Shown here: in pieces, positions 50,146 through 58,913 of the stretch
How positions within the stretch are numbered: position 1 is the first letter of the stretch
Layout of the letters: each line of letters starts with the position of its first letter
Assembly: GCA_023411175.1 (NCBI GenBank)
Contig: JAEYPB010000062.1
Coordinates: 1-64,000 of the forward strand
DNA length: 64,000 nucleotides
Reading direction: 5' to 3'
Source of the DNA: Bacillota bacterium
GTDB lineage: Bacteria > Bacillota > Clostridia > Christensenellales > Aristaeellaceae
The notes under the pieces: generated by a model
Told to the model about the DNA's origin: nothing
Database searches by the model: none
Seen by the model: only the letters and a program-made list of their open reading frames with translations
Translations under genes and position numbers: made by a program

Positions 50146-52056
50146 ATGTCCAAGACCGGCAACATCACCATCAACGCGCAAAACATCATGCCCATCATCA
50201 AGCGGTGGCTGTATTCCGACAAGGATATCTTCCTCAGGGAGCTGGTTTCCAACGGCTCAGACGCCATCGCCAAGCATAAGCTCCTGACGCTCAACGGCGA
50301 CGCGCCCGCGGAAGACGCTTACCGCATCGACGTCGTCGCAAATGAAGCGGAAGGCACGCTGAAGATTATCGACAACGGAATCGGCATGACGGACGACGAA
50401 GTCAAGCGCTTCATCGCCCAGGTCGCCTTCTCCGGCGCTGAGGAGTTCCTGAACAAGTACAAGTCCGAAGGCGAGAACAGCGGCATCATCGGCCACTTCG
50501 GCCTGGGCTTTTATTCGGCGTTCATGGTGTCCTCGAAGGTCGTCATCGACACCCTTTCCTGGCAGCCGGGCGCCGAGGCGGTGCGCTGGATCAGCGAGGA
50601 TGGCATGAAGTACACGATGGAGCCCTCCGATCGCACCGAGCGCGGCACCACCATTACGCTGACCGTCGCCGAGGAAGAGCACGAATTCCTGCACCTGCAC
50701 CAGCTGCGGGAGACGCTCGAGAAGTACTGCGCCTTCATGCCCGTGCCGATCTACCTCCGGGAGGAAAAGGCGGAGGACCACGAACAAGATCACGCGTGCG
50801 AATGCGATCACGACCACGCCGATGGCGAGGCGTGCGACTGCGGCCACGACCACGCGCATGCGGAAAAGCCGGAGGAGAATCCGGTCAACGACGTCAGCCC
50901 GCTTTGGAACGTGCGCCCGGCCGACGTAACCGACGAAGCGTACAAGGCCTTCTACCGCAAGGTGTTCCACGACTACGAAGAGCCGCTGTTCTGGATTCAC
51001 CTGAACGCGGAGTATCCCTTCAACCTGAAGGGCATTCTCTACTTCCCACGGCTCAAAAACGAGTTCTCCGCCAACGAGGGCGTCATCAAGCTCTACAACA
51101 AGCAGGTGTTCGTAGCCGACAACATCAAGGAGGTCATCCCGGAATTCCTGATGCTGCTCAAAGGCGTGGTCGACTGCCCGGACCTGCCGCTGAACGTGTC
51201 CCGTTCGTTCCTTCAGAACGACGGCTATGTGAAGAAAATGTCGGCCTACATCACCCGCAAGGTGGCCGACCGGCTGGTTTCGGAGTTCACCGGCAAGCGC
51301 GAAATCTACGAGAAGTATTGGAACGACATCCCCCCCTTCGTCAAGTACGGCTGCATCCGGGACGAAAAATTCTACGACCGGGTCAAGGACGCGATCCTGC
51401 TCAAGGCCACGGACGGCAAATACCTGACCCTTGCGGAGTATACCGAGAAGAACTGCGCCGGGGACGAAAAGACCGTCTTCTACGCCAGCGACGAGAAGCG
51501 CCAGGCGCAGATGGTGGCGCTGTACAACGCCGCCGGCAAGGACGTGGCGCTCCTGGGCACGCTGATCGACAACAACTTCATCAGCTTCCTCGAATACAAG
51601 GTGGGCGGCGGCCTGAAGTTCCAGCGCGTGGACGGCGGCATGGACGGCCTGACCGAGGATGCGAGCGAGCAGGAAGACGAGCGGCTGAAGCTGGAGGCGC
51701 TGTTCCGCGCCGCGCTGAATGAAAACGAACTGCCGATAAAGCTCTCCGCCTTCAAGACCGACGAACTCCCCGCGATGGTCACCGTGGAGGAGCAGTCCCG
51801 CCGCTTCTCCGAGATGAGCCGCGCCTTCGGCGGCGGCTACCAGATGCCCGAGCAGAAGACGTTGGTGCTGAACGCGAAGCACCCGCTGGTCAAGTATCTC
51901 GAAACAGCCGGCGAGGGCGAACGCGCCAAAATGGTCGCCCAGCAGATCATGGACCTGGCCGAAATGGCCAGAAACCCGCTGGAGTCCGAGCGCATGGTGG
52001 CCTTCCTCAAGCGCTCCAGCGAGCTTCTGACGCTGGCGGTGGACAAGCCCGAATAA
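50146..52056 (+). CDS. htpG: Chaperone HtpG (Hsp90) with His/Cys-rich linker insertion
   Basis: 636 aa Hsp90. N-terminal GHKL ATPase with FLRELVSNGSDA, DNGIGM and GHFGLGFYSAFMV; middle domain with PLWNVRPADVTDEAYKAFY; C-terminal dimerisation domain ending VDKPE. At the junction between N and middle domain (residues 206-243) an insertion of about 38 residues holds seven His, four Cys and many Asp/Glu (for example DHACECDHDHADG, CDCGHDHAHA). This is where eukaryotic Hsp90 has its charged linker; bacterial HtpG usually has little. It looks like a metal-binding module. Start ATG 50146 with GGGAGG 8 nt upstream. Confidence 0.95.
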   Translation: MSKTGNITINAQNIMPIIKRWLYSDKDIFLRELVSNGSDAIAKHKLLTLNGDAPAEDAYRIDVVANEAEGTLKIIDNGIGMTDDEVKRFIAQVAFSGAEEFLNKYKSEGENSGIIGHFGLGFYSAFMVSSKVVIDTLSWQPGAEAVRWISEDGMKYTMEPSDRTERGTTITLTVAEEEHEFLHLHQLRETLEKYCAFMPVPIYLREEKAEDHEQDHACECDHDHADGEACDCGHDHAHAEKPEENPVNDVSPLWNVRPADVTDEAYKAFYRKVFHDYEEPLFWIHLNAEYPFNLKGILYFPRLKNEFSANEGVIKLYNKQVFVADNIKEVIPEFLMLLKGVVDCPDLPLNVSRSFLQNDGYVKKMSAYITRKVADRLVSEFTGKREIYEKYWNDIPPFVKYGCIRDEKFYDRVKDAILLKATDGKYLTLAEYTEKNCAGDEKTVFYASDEKRQAQMVALYNAAGKDVALLGTLIDNNFISFLEYKVGGGLKFQRVDGGMDGLTEDASEQEDERLKLEALFRAALNENELPIKLSAFKTDELPAMVTVEEQSRRFSEMSRAFGGGYQMPEQKTLVLNAKHPLVKYLETAGEGERAKMVAQQIMDLAEMARNPLESERMVAFLKRSSELLTLAVDKPE

Positions 52057-52079
52057 ATTCAAGGCGGCTTTTGCGCCTA

Positions 52080-52117
52080 CGGCGGAAGGACTTTCACATC
52101 CTTCCGCCGAACTTTTA
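52080..52117 (+). terminator. Terminator after htpG
   Basis: CGGCGGAAGGA / TCCTTCCGCCG perfect 11-bp stem (52080-52090, 52099-52109) and an AACTTTTAT tail, 23 nt after the stop. Confidence 0.85.
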
Positions 52118-52139
52118 TATGTTTACAGGAGGGATTCCG

Positions 52140-53810
52140 ATGGGCAGATATGCGGTAGGCATCGACTTTGGCACGCTTTCGGCGCGGGCGCTGGTGGCGG
52201 AGGTGGGCACAGGCCGGGAACTGGCCAGCGCCGTCATGGACTATCCCCACGGCGTGATGGACGTCTCGCTTCCGGACGGAACGGCGCTGCCCACCGACTG
52301 GGCGCTGCAGCACCCCCGGGACTATATGGACGCCGTGTTGAAAACCGTGCCGGAGGTTCTGAAGGTTGCCGGCGTTTCCGCTTCGGAGGTCGTCGGGGTT
52401 GGCATCGACTTCACCGCCTGTACGGTGCTGCCTGTGGACGAGGCCCTCTACCCCCTCTGCCTGAAGCCGGAGTGGGCGGGCAATCCCCACGCATATGTGA
52501 AGCTCTGGAAGCACCACGCGGCGCAGCCACAGGCGGATGAGATCAACCGCGTCGCGGCGGAGCGGGGCGAGGCCTTCCTCGCCCGCTACGGCGGCAAGAC
52601 CTCCTCCGAGTGGATGTTTCCGAAGATCTGGCAGATCGCCCGGGAAGCGCCGGAGGTTTACGCGGCCGCCGACAGCTTCATCGAAGCGGCGGACTGGGTG
52701 GTCTGGTGGCTGACAGGCCAGGTCACCCGAAGCGCCTGCGCGGCGGGTTACAAGGCGCTCTGGCACAAACGGGGCGGATACCCGTCCAATGACTTCTTCC
52801 GCGCGCTGGACTCGCGCCTTGACGGCGTTCTCGAAAAGCTCGGGGGCCCGGTCCTCCCCATCGGCGCGCGGGCGGGTTTCGTGACGGCGGAAGCGGCGCG
52901 GCGCACCGGCCTTGCAGAGGGCACGGCGGTGGCGGTGTCCAACGTTGACGCCCACGTCTCGCTGCCGGCGACCGGCGTCGCGCGGCCCGGCGACATGTTG
53001 ATGATCCTGGGTACCTCCACCTGCCATGTGATGGTTGGGGAGGAAGAGCAATGTGTGCCCGGCATCTGCGGCGTGGTGGAGGACGGCATCATCCCCGGCC
53101 TGATGGGCTACGAGGCCAACCAGGTGACCGGCGACCACTTCACCTGGTACGTCGACAACTGCCTGCCGGAGGCCTACGCCGCCGAAGCCCGGGCGCGGGG
53201 CATAAGCCCGCACCGGCTGCTGAGCGAGAAGGCGGCGCTGCTCGCGCCCGGTCAGTCGGGCCTCGTGGCGCTGGACTGGTGGAACGGCAACCGCTCGGTG
53301 CTGGTGGACGGCAGCCTTTCCGGGCTGATCGTCGGCATGACGCTCCAGACGCGGCCGGAGGAGATCTACCGCGCCCTCGTCGAGGCCACCGCCTTCGGCG
53401 CCCGTACGATCCACGAAGCCTTTGAAAAAGGCGGCGTCGCCATCAAAAACCTTTACGCCTGCGGCGGAATCGCCAAGAAGGACCCCTTCTTCATGCAGCT
53501 GTACGCGGACGTGACCGGCCGGGAGATCCGCGTCGTCCGCTCCGCCCAAGCCCCGGCGCTGGGCGCGGCGATGTTCGGTGCGGTGGCGGCGGGCAGCGAG
53601 GCGGGCGGTTACGATTCCATCGCCGACGCAGCCCGGGAGATGGGTGGCCTGACAGGCGACGTGTATCGCCCGAACGCGGAAAATCACGCGGTCTACGACC
53701 TTCTCTTCAAAGAATATACCGCGCTGCACGACCATTTCGGCCGGGGCGGCAGCCTCGTGATGAAGCGGCTGAAGGCCATCAGGGAATCGCAGCGCCCCCG
53801 GCAGGCGTAG
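52140..53810 (+). CDS. araB: Ribulokinase (AraB family FGGY kinase)
   Basis: 556 aa. FGGY carbohydrate kinase of the AraB type: VGIDFGTLSARALV near the N-terminus, VGIDFTACTVLPV and KHHAAQPQADEINRVA in the substrate region, then the C-terminal ATPase core VEATAFGARTIHEAFE and YACGGIAKKDPFFMQLYADVTG. Phosphorylates L- or D-ribulose; no arabinose isomerase or epimerase is next to it, so the pathway context is missing. Start ATG 52140 with AGGAGGG 6 nt upstream. Confidence 0.92.
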   Translation: MGRYAVGIDFGTLSARALVAEVGTGRELASAVMDYPHGVMDVSLPDGTALPTDWALQHPRDYMDAVLKTVPEVLKVAGVSASEVVGVGIDFTACTVLPVDEALYPLCLKPEWAGNPHAYVKLWKHHAAQPQADEINRVAAERGEAFLARYGGKTSSEWMFPKIWQIAREAPEVYAAADSFIEAADWVVWWLTGQVTRSACAAGYKALWHKRGGYPSNDFFRALDSRLDGVLEKLGGPVLPIGARAGFVTAEAARRTGLAEGTAVAVSNVDAHVSLPATGVARPGDMLMILGTSTCHVMVGEEEQCVPGICGVVEDGIIPGLMGYEANQVTGDHFTWYVDNCLPEAYAAEARARGISPHRLLSEKAALLAPGQSGLVALDWWNGNRSVLVDGSLSGLIVGMTLQTRPEEIYRALVEATAFGARTIHEAFEKGGVAIKNLYACGGIAKKDPFFMQLYADVTGREIRVVRSAQAPALGAAMFGAVAAGSEAGGYDSIADAAREMGGLTGDVYRPNAENHAVYDLLFKEYTALHDHFGRGGSLVMKRLKAIRESQRPRQA

Positions 53811-53962
53811 GCTCTTGAAATGAAGCGCCCGGGTGGACGATTATGTAACTTACGGGCGAAAACCTCGCAGCACTTCAATCGTTCGCCCAGTGACCCGTGC
53901 CCCGAACGCAGATTCCACGAGCCAGTGCCCGCTTGGTGAAGCGGACATCCCCATAAACCAGC

Positions 53963-54003
53963 GCGCGCCCGGAAATTACAGAGAATTTCGGGCGCGCTTT
54001 TCT
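53963..54003 (+). terminator. Terminator in the 332-base gap after araB
   Basis: GCGCGCCCGGAAATT and AATTTCGGGCGCGC pair with one bulged base (53963-53977, 53984-53997), followed by TTTTCTT. A smaller palindrome, GCAATCGC/GCGATTGC, lies at 54011-54028. Nothing else is seen in the gap 53811-54142 besides the promoter below. Confidence 0.8.
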
Positions 54004-54051
54004 TCCCCTCGCAATCGCAAGCGATTGCCGCTAATAAAGCTGGCCAGGCAG

Positions 54052-54080
54052 TTCACAAGACCGGCGGAATCTGATATAAT
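54052..54080 (+). promoter_or_regulatory. Promoter of the MFS gene
   Basis: TTCACA (54052-54057), 17 nt, TATAAT (54075-54080) with extended TG (54072-54073). Confidence 0.75.
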
Positions 54081-54142
54081 TGGCGTTATACGCTTGAGCG
54101 CGCCGTTTGGGGCTTCGCTTCCATGAAAGGACGGAACTTCTC

Positions 54143-55441
54143 ATGTCCACATCCGGTACCACGGTGGCAAGGCTGCGCAGGCACCCTCTCATAGACCTCT
54201 TGTTTACCCTCAAGGGCAACCCCCGAACCTGCGTATTCATCGAGCCGCTGTGGGGTATCCCCAACAGCCTGATCGCGCCGTTCTCCGCGGTGTACATGCG
54301 CGCGCTGGGCGCCGAAAACCTTCAAATCGGCCTCGCGCTGTCGGCGGCCATGCTGGCACAGGTGTTCTGCGCCTTCTTCGGCGGCATCATCACGGACAAG
54401 CTGGGCCGCAAAACCACGACGATGCTGGGCGATTTTCTGGGCTGGGTGGTCCCCTGCGCCATCTGGGCATGCGCGCAGAACTACTGGTTCTTCCTTGCCG
54501 CCATGGTGCTCAACTGCTTCGAGCAGGTCAACCAAACCGCATGGGTCTGCCTACTGGTGGAGGATGCGCCGAAAAAATCAGTGCTGAACATATGGAACTG
54601 GATCATCATCGCCGGCCAGCTCGCCATCTTCTTTTCGCCAATCTCCGGCGCGCTGATTCAGCGGTACTCGCTCGTCCCCGTCATGCGCGTGCTGTACGCC
54701 ACGTACAGCGTCACCATGCTGATAAAGTGCTTTATCACGCTCCGCTGGACCACCGAGACCGCGCAGGGCAGGATACGCAAGCAGGAGACCCGGTCGCTGA
54801 GCGTGGGCCGGATGGTGGCCGGTTACTGGCACCTCATCCCCCAGATTTTTAAAAACAGGGGTACCGTCTGCACGCTGGTGGTCATGGTGGTGGTCAGCAT
54901 CACCGGCATGATCAGCGGAAACTTCTACGCACTTTACGCCACCGCGAACCTGGGCATTCCGGATAACTACCTCGCGTACTTTCCGATCATCCGCGCGCTG
55001 GTCATGCTCACATTCTTCGCCCTTCAGCACAAGCTGGTCAAATACCGCACGAAGGCGCCCATGTCCGTCGGCCTGGGCCTGTACATCGCCGGGCAGCTGC
55101 TGCTCATCCTGAGCCCCAGAAACACCGTCGTGCCGCTGATACTCTATACGCTGCTCGACGCGGTGGCCTTTGCCCTTGTTTACCCCAGAAAGGAACACAT
55201 GGCCTCCGTCTTCGTTGACAGGCAGGAGCGCGCCCGCATTGTCGCGCTCCTCACTACGCTGATGATCGCCATCGCCATGCCCTTTGGAGGTATTGCGGGC
55301 GCGCTTTCAAAGGTCGACGGCCGTCTGCCGTTCGCGCTCAGCATTACGCTCTACCTCGCAGCCCTCGTCGTCATCGCAACCATGCGGGAAAATCCCGGCG
55401 CCGAGGACGAGGGCGCTGAGGACGACACGGCGGTCGCCTGA
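54143..55441 (+). CDS. MFS transporter, EPLWGIP family
   Basis: 432 aa, about 12 membrane spans. MFS loop motif GGIITDKLGRKTTT after TM2. The N-terminal sequence LKGNPRTCVFIEPLWGIPNSL is shared (LKGNxRxCVxxEPLWxxP) with the transporter at 60749-62008, so the two are paralogues. Substrate unknown. Start ATG 54143; AGGA lies 11 nt upstream. Convergent with ypeB, 10 nt between stops. Confidence 0.88.
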   Translation: MSTSGTTVARLRRHPLIDLLFTLKGNPRTCVFIEPLWGIPNSLIAPFSAVYMRALGAENLQIGLALSAAMLAQVFCAFFGGIITDKLGRKTTTMLGDFLGWVVPCAIWACAQNYWFFLAAMVLNCFEQVNQTAWVCLLVEDAPKKSVLNIWNWIIIAGQLAIFFSPISGALIQRYSLVPVMRVLYATYSVTMLIKCFITLRWTTETAQGRIRKQETRSLSVGRMVAGYWHLIPQIFKNRGTVCTLVVMVVVSITGMISGNFYALYATANLGIPDNYLAYFPIIRALVMLTFFALQHKLVKYRTKAPMSVGLGLYIAGQLLLILSPRNTVVPLILYTLLDAVAFALVYPRKEHMASVFVDRQERARIVALLTTLMIAIAMPFGGIAGALSKVDGRLPFALSITLYLAALVVIATMRENPGAEDEGAEDDTAVA

Positions 55442-55451
55442 CCGATCGCGA

Positions 55452-56780
55452 TTACTGGGTTACAAAGCCCTGGTCGTCCTGCATGATGCGAAGGATGGTC
55501 TTCTCCGCGCCGGTCTGGGTATCGATGTAGATGAGGTACTCGTCGTCGTTGGACATTGACGCCGTGACCTCCCAACACTGAACCTCGCCCTCGTCCAGCG
55601 GGATGACCGCGCGCCGAACGCGCTGGATGGTCAGCGCCGGGTTGACCCGCGCGCGCACCTCCTCCTCGGTGATAACCGGCTCGGCAATCTGGCGCGGCTT
55701 GTGGTTGTTCAGGTAGTTGGCCGCCTCGACGCCCACCACCAGCCCGTCCTTCATGGATATCTGCAGCTTGATGAGGTCGGGATAGAGCAGTACGCCGTCC
55801 TGCGTCGCCGCGTAGTTGGCCGTCAGGATGCCTTCCAGCCGCCGCCAGTAGTTGACCTCCATGTTCTCGTAGCCGTGGGCGGAGAGGAAGCGCAGACCCT
55901 GATCGATGCAGTCGCCCTCCGTGAGCTTCACCTCGGTATTGGCGACGTCGGGCAGCATGTAGACCACGCTTCCGCCCGATTTTGTAATACCCGCCGTCAG
56001 CACATTGCCGTCCTTGAGCTTCACGTCAAACTCATAGCAACTGGAGAAGATCTGGGAGTCTCCGGTGTAATTGACGTTTTCGACGCGGTCGGCCCCGATG
56101 AACTCGGTAAGCATCCGTGTCGCTTCGTCCTGGGACACCTCCGGCCCGGGAAGGTTGATCTCCCGGTTGGTGTTGCCGTCCGAGAAGGGACCGTCGTAGA
56201 GCAGCACCGGGTAATCGACGGCGGGTTGGTTCTCGTCGGGGGCCTGGGTGGCGGTGACCGTCACAGAGCCGTCGCCGAACACCGGCTCGCCCGCGTCATA
56301 GCGGGTCAGAAGCTCCATGAGCTGGGCGTTGAGCTGCACGCTGGCGTTGTGCAGATCATTCAGCTGTTCGTAATCGCGGCCGGTCAGCGCGCCGCCCGAG
56401 CCGATGCGCTGGGACAGCACGCGGGCGTAGTCGGCCGTCTGGTTGACAAATTTCAGCGAGCCCTCCAGCGTCAAATCCCCCTGGGGCATCTGGCTGAGGT
56501 TTGCCGCCACGCCCTCGGCCTGCCGGGAAATGGTCGCCAGGAGCGCCTGCTCCTGCCCTCCGCTTCCGGTCACCATCAGCTTTTCAAGGTTCAGTTGAAT
56601 TCCGCTCATCAGTTCGATCGTCTCATAAAAGGACTTTTGGTAGGCGGCGTTGACCTGCAGCGTCAGCGCGGACACCCTTTTTTGCATTACGACGCTTGAG
56701 ACGAGCAGCGCCACCGCCAGCGCGCCCAGCATCACGATAAACCCTTTTTTCTGAATGCGCCCTCTCCAACGTATCTTCAT
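55452..56780 (-). CDS. ypeB: Germination protein YpeB
   Basis: 442 aa. N-terminal membrane anchor (about 14-32), long helical/coiled region (about 35-200) and C-terminal PepSY-like domains (about 215-440; LTEGDCIDQGLRFLSAHGYENMEVNYW and GLVVGVEAANYLNNHKPR). YpeB stabilises and controls the cortex lytic enzyme SleB in the spore. Start overlaps the sleB stop (ATGA), the usual sleB-ypeB pairing. Confidence 0.94.
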   Translation of the reverse strand: MKIRWRGRIQKKGFIVMLGALAVALLVSSVVMQKRVSALTLQVNAAYQKSFYETIELMSGIQLNLEKLMVTGSGGQEQALLATISRQAEGVAANLSQMPQGDLTLEGSLKFVNQTADYARVLSQRIGSGGALTGRDYEQLNDLHNASVQLNAQLMELLTRYDAGEPVFGDGSVTVTATQAPDENQPAVDYPVLLYDGPFSDGNTNREINLPGPEVSQDEATRMLTEFIGADRVENVNYTGDSQIFSSCYEFDVKLKDGNVLTAGITKSGGSVVYMLPDVANTEVKLTEGDCIDQGLRFLSAHGYENMEVNYWRRLEGILTANYAATQDGVLLYPDLIKLQISMKDGLVVGVEAANYLNNHKPRQIAEPVITEEEVRARVNPALTIQRVRRAVIPLDEGEVQCWEVTASMSNDDEYLIYIDTQTGAEKTILRIMQDDQGFVTQ

Positions 56781-57460
56781 AGGCAGAAGGAGTGGTTGCC
56801 GATCACGGTCTTAACCGTGCGGGTGCGGATCCACCTGTCCGAGGTCGCTCGCGGGTTATAGAAGTAGAGGCATCCCCCGCTGGGGTCCCAGCCGTTCATC
56901 GCGTCTCGGGCGGCGCGGATGGCGTCCGAATCCGGCGTATTGTTGATGGAGCCGTTCGGCACGCAGGAGAAGGCGTTCTTCTGATAGATCACGCCGGAGA
57001 TGGTGTTGGGAAAGGAGGACGAGCGCACGCGGTTCAACACCACCGCCGCCACCGCCACCTGTCCCTTGTAGGGCTCGCCCCGCGCCTCGGCGTAGACCAG
57101 CTTCGACAATAGCCTGTGGTCGCTGGAGGTGACCGACGCGGTGGTGGTCGAGGTGGTCTTGGTGCCGCCGCCGGAAGACGAGAGCGTCACGCCCAGCGCC
57201 GCCGCGGTCGAGGGGCCTACCTTGCCGTCCACCTTCAGCCCGTTCCTGCGCTGGAAGAGCCGGACGGCAGCCTGGGTCGACGCGCCGTACTTGCCGTCGG
57301 CCACGCCGTCCAGGTAGTCGTATTGGATCAGCCGCTTTTGCACCTTGACCACGTTGGTGCCGCTGGAGCCTACCTCCAGAACCACCGCAGCCTGCGCGGG
57401 CAGTACCATGCAGGCGGCGATGAACGCCAGCGTGAGCGCGAAGTACGCGAACCTCTTCAT
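56777..57460 (-). CDS. sleB: Spore cortex-lytic enzyme SleB
   Basis: 227 aa. Signal peptide (1-22, ending AQAA), peptidoglycan-binding domain (about 24-90; GVADGKYGASTQAAVRLFQRRNGLKVDG), Thr/Ser linker, and the Hydrolase_2 lytic transglycosylase domain with YAEARGEPYKGQVAVAAVVLNRV, the intact catalytic glutamate and C-terminal NHSFCL. Starts cortex breakdown on germination. Start ATG with GGAGG upstream, overlapping the spoIIR stop. Confidence 0.95.
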   Translation of the reverse strand: MKRFAYFALTLAFIAACMVLPAQAAVVLEVGSSGTNVVKVQKRLIQYDYLDGVADGKYGASTQAAVRLFQRRNGLKVDGKVGPSTAAALGVTLSSSGGGTKTTSTTTASVTSSDHRLLSKLVYAEARGEPYKGQVAVAAVVLNRVRSSSFPNTISGVIYQKNAFSCVPNGSINNTPDSDAIRAARDAMNGWDPSGGCLYFYNPRATSDRWIRTRTVKTVIGNHSFCL

Positions 57461-57993
57461 GGTGTTTCCTCCTTGATTGAATTCACCCATTGCATGATTT
57501 CGGAGTAGAAGGCGACGGGCGCATCCCCCTTCAGCGCGTCGACGGACACGTCGTCCACGCCGCAAAGGTCGGGGTACAGGACGCACCACCAGTTCCGGCC
57601 CGCGCCGGGGCCCAGAATCACCCGAACCGTTCGATAGCGCCCGGCGGGCACCACCAGCCTGCCGTATACCCTGAGCGGGCTGTCCACCTCGCGGATCTCC
57701 ACCCGCGCGCCGGCCGTTTGAGCCAGCACGCGCCTTTTCGCCCGGAGCCGGCGAAACGCCTCGTCCGGGGTCTTCGCGCCGCGCACGATGTCCGCGGCCA
57801 GCGCGCGTACGCGGTCGCGCACCTTGAGTTTTTCGAGTTGATCCACCTTGTCATCGCTTCGAGCGATCACCTGCAGCCGGATCATGCCTTCCAGCGGATC
57901 GGGCGCCCCCGCCCGGGCCGGCGGCGCGGCCAGGAGCATCGCGCACAGAATAAACAGGACAAAAAAACGAGCCATCCTTTTTCTCCTCGTCAT
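57457..57993 (-). CDS. spoIIR: Stage II sporulation protein R (SpoIIR)
   Basis: 178 aa. Signal peptide (about 8-28), then the SpoIIR domain with IRLQVIARSDDKVDQLEKLKVRD and GPGAGRNWWCVLYPDLC. Secreted by the forespore to switch on SpoIIGA in the mother cell, hence SigE. Start ATG with GAGGAG upstream. A sigma-F-like promoter lies 20-50 nt upstream within ispE, so it can be forespore-timed although ispE is read through. Confidence 0.92.
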   Translation of the reverse strand: MTRRKRMARFFVLFILCAMLLAAPPARAGAPDPLEGMIRLQVIARSDDKVDQLEKLKVRDRVRALAADIVRGAKTPDEAFRRLRAKRRVLAQTAGARVEIREVDSPLRVYGRLVVPAGRYRTVRVILGPGAGRNWWCVLYPDLCGVDDVSVDALKGDAPVAFYSEIMQWVNSIKEETP

Positions 57994-58011
57994 ACGGGAT
58001 CGGATGGCTCA

Positions 58012-58040
58012 AGTCTTATCGGAAATGGACGAATTTATGC
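58012..58040 (-). promoter_or_regulatory. Sigma-F/sigma-G-like promoter of spoIIR-sleB-ypeB
   Basis: Minus strand GCATA (58036-58040), 15-nt spacer, GATAAGACT (58012-58020); the Bacillus consensus is GYATA - 15/16 - GGNNANANT, so only one base differs in the -10. It sits about 20 nt before spoIIR. Confidence 0.6.
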
Positions 58041-58042
58041 AG

Positions 58043-58879
58043 TCAGCGCGGCATGGTTTCGGTCACAATCGCGTTTTTCCCCAGGATGCGTCCGGCGCGC
58101 GCGGCTTCGTCGCGGCGGGCAAACACGCCGTACACGGTGGAGCCGCTGCCTGACATCTGCGCATAGCGCGCGCCTTCGGCGTACAGCGCCTCGATTTTCT
58201 CCGGAATCTCCGGCATGAGGCGCGACGCGGGCGCGGTCAGCGCGTTATGGGCCAAAGCGCGAAGGCCGTCAAAATCGCCCGAGAGGAGCGCGGCGAGCGC
58301 GCCCGGCGCGTCCGCGGGCGGAAAGGAAGGATTCTCGTCCCAGGCGCGGAACACGTCGGCGGTGGAGAGCCCGCCGCCCAGCCGTTCCATCGCCAAATGC
58401 AGCTTCGGGCCTTCGGGCAAGCGCTGGACCGCTTCGCCGATGCCACGCACGCGGCAGAGTCCGCCCGCGAGGCAGTAGGGCACGTCCGCGCCCAGCCTGA
58501 GGCCAATCGCCTGAAGCCTCCGGTCCGAAAGGCCGAGCCCCCAGAGCCGGTTGAGCGCGGTGAGCGCGGCGGCGCAGTCCGCGCTGCCGCCGCCCAGCCC
58601 CGCCCGCGCGGGGATGCGCTTTTCCAAAAATATGTGCGCGCCGCGGCCCACCCCGGTTTCATCCCGGAGCGCGCGCGCGGCGCGAAGCACCAGATTGCCT
58701 TGGTCCGCGGACGGCTCCCCGTCCACGTAGAGCGCGGTTTCCTCCGCTTCCTCGACCTTCAGCCGGTCGCAAAGGGCGATCCGCTGCATCAGCATATCCA
58801 ACTCGTGGTATCCGTCCGGGCGCCGGGCCGTAACCCACAGCGCCCAGTTGATCTTGGCGTGTGCCTCCAGTTCAATCAT
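58043..58879 (-). CDS. ispE: 4-diphosphocytidyl-2-C-methyl-D-erythritol kinase IspE
   Basis: 278 aa GHMP kinase. AKINWALWV at the N-terminus, the ATP loop PARAGLGGGSADCAA and C-terminal GSGSTVYGVFAR. Fourth step of the MEP pathway. Placed between the SipL-like gene and spoIIR; a household gene inside a sporulation block. Confidence 0.94.
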   Translation of the reverse strand: MIELEAHAKINWALWVTARRPDGYHELDMLMQRIALCDRLKVEEAEETALYVDGEPSADQGNLVLRAARALRDETGVGRGAHIFLEKRIPARAGLGGGSADCAAALTALNRLWGLGLSDRRLQAIGLRLGADVPYCLAGGLCRVRGIGEAVQRLPEGPKLHLAMERLGGGLSTADVFRAWDENPSFPPADAPGALAALLSGDFDGLRALAHNALTAPASRLMPEIPEKIEALYAEGARYAQMSGSGSTVYGVFARRDEAARAGRILGKNAIVTETMPR

Positions 58880-58913
58880 CCTGCGTAACCCCCATGCGGG
58901 GATTATAGCACGC

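Noticed and set aside
50257..52062. 601-codon open frame antisense to htpG
   Set aside because: Valine/leucine-rich shadow of the htpG codons, no ribosome site or family.
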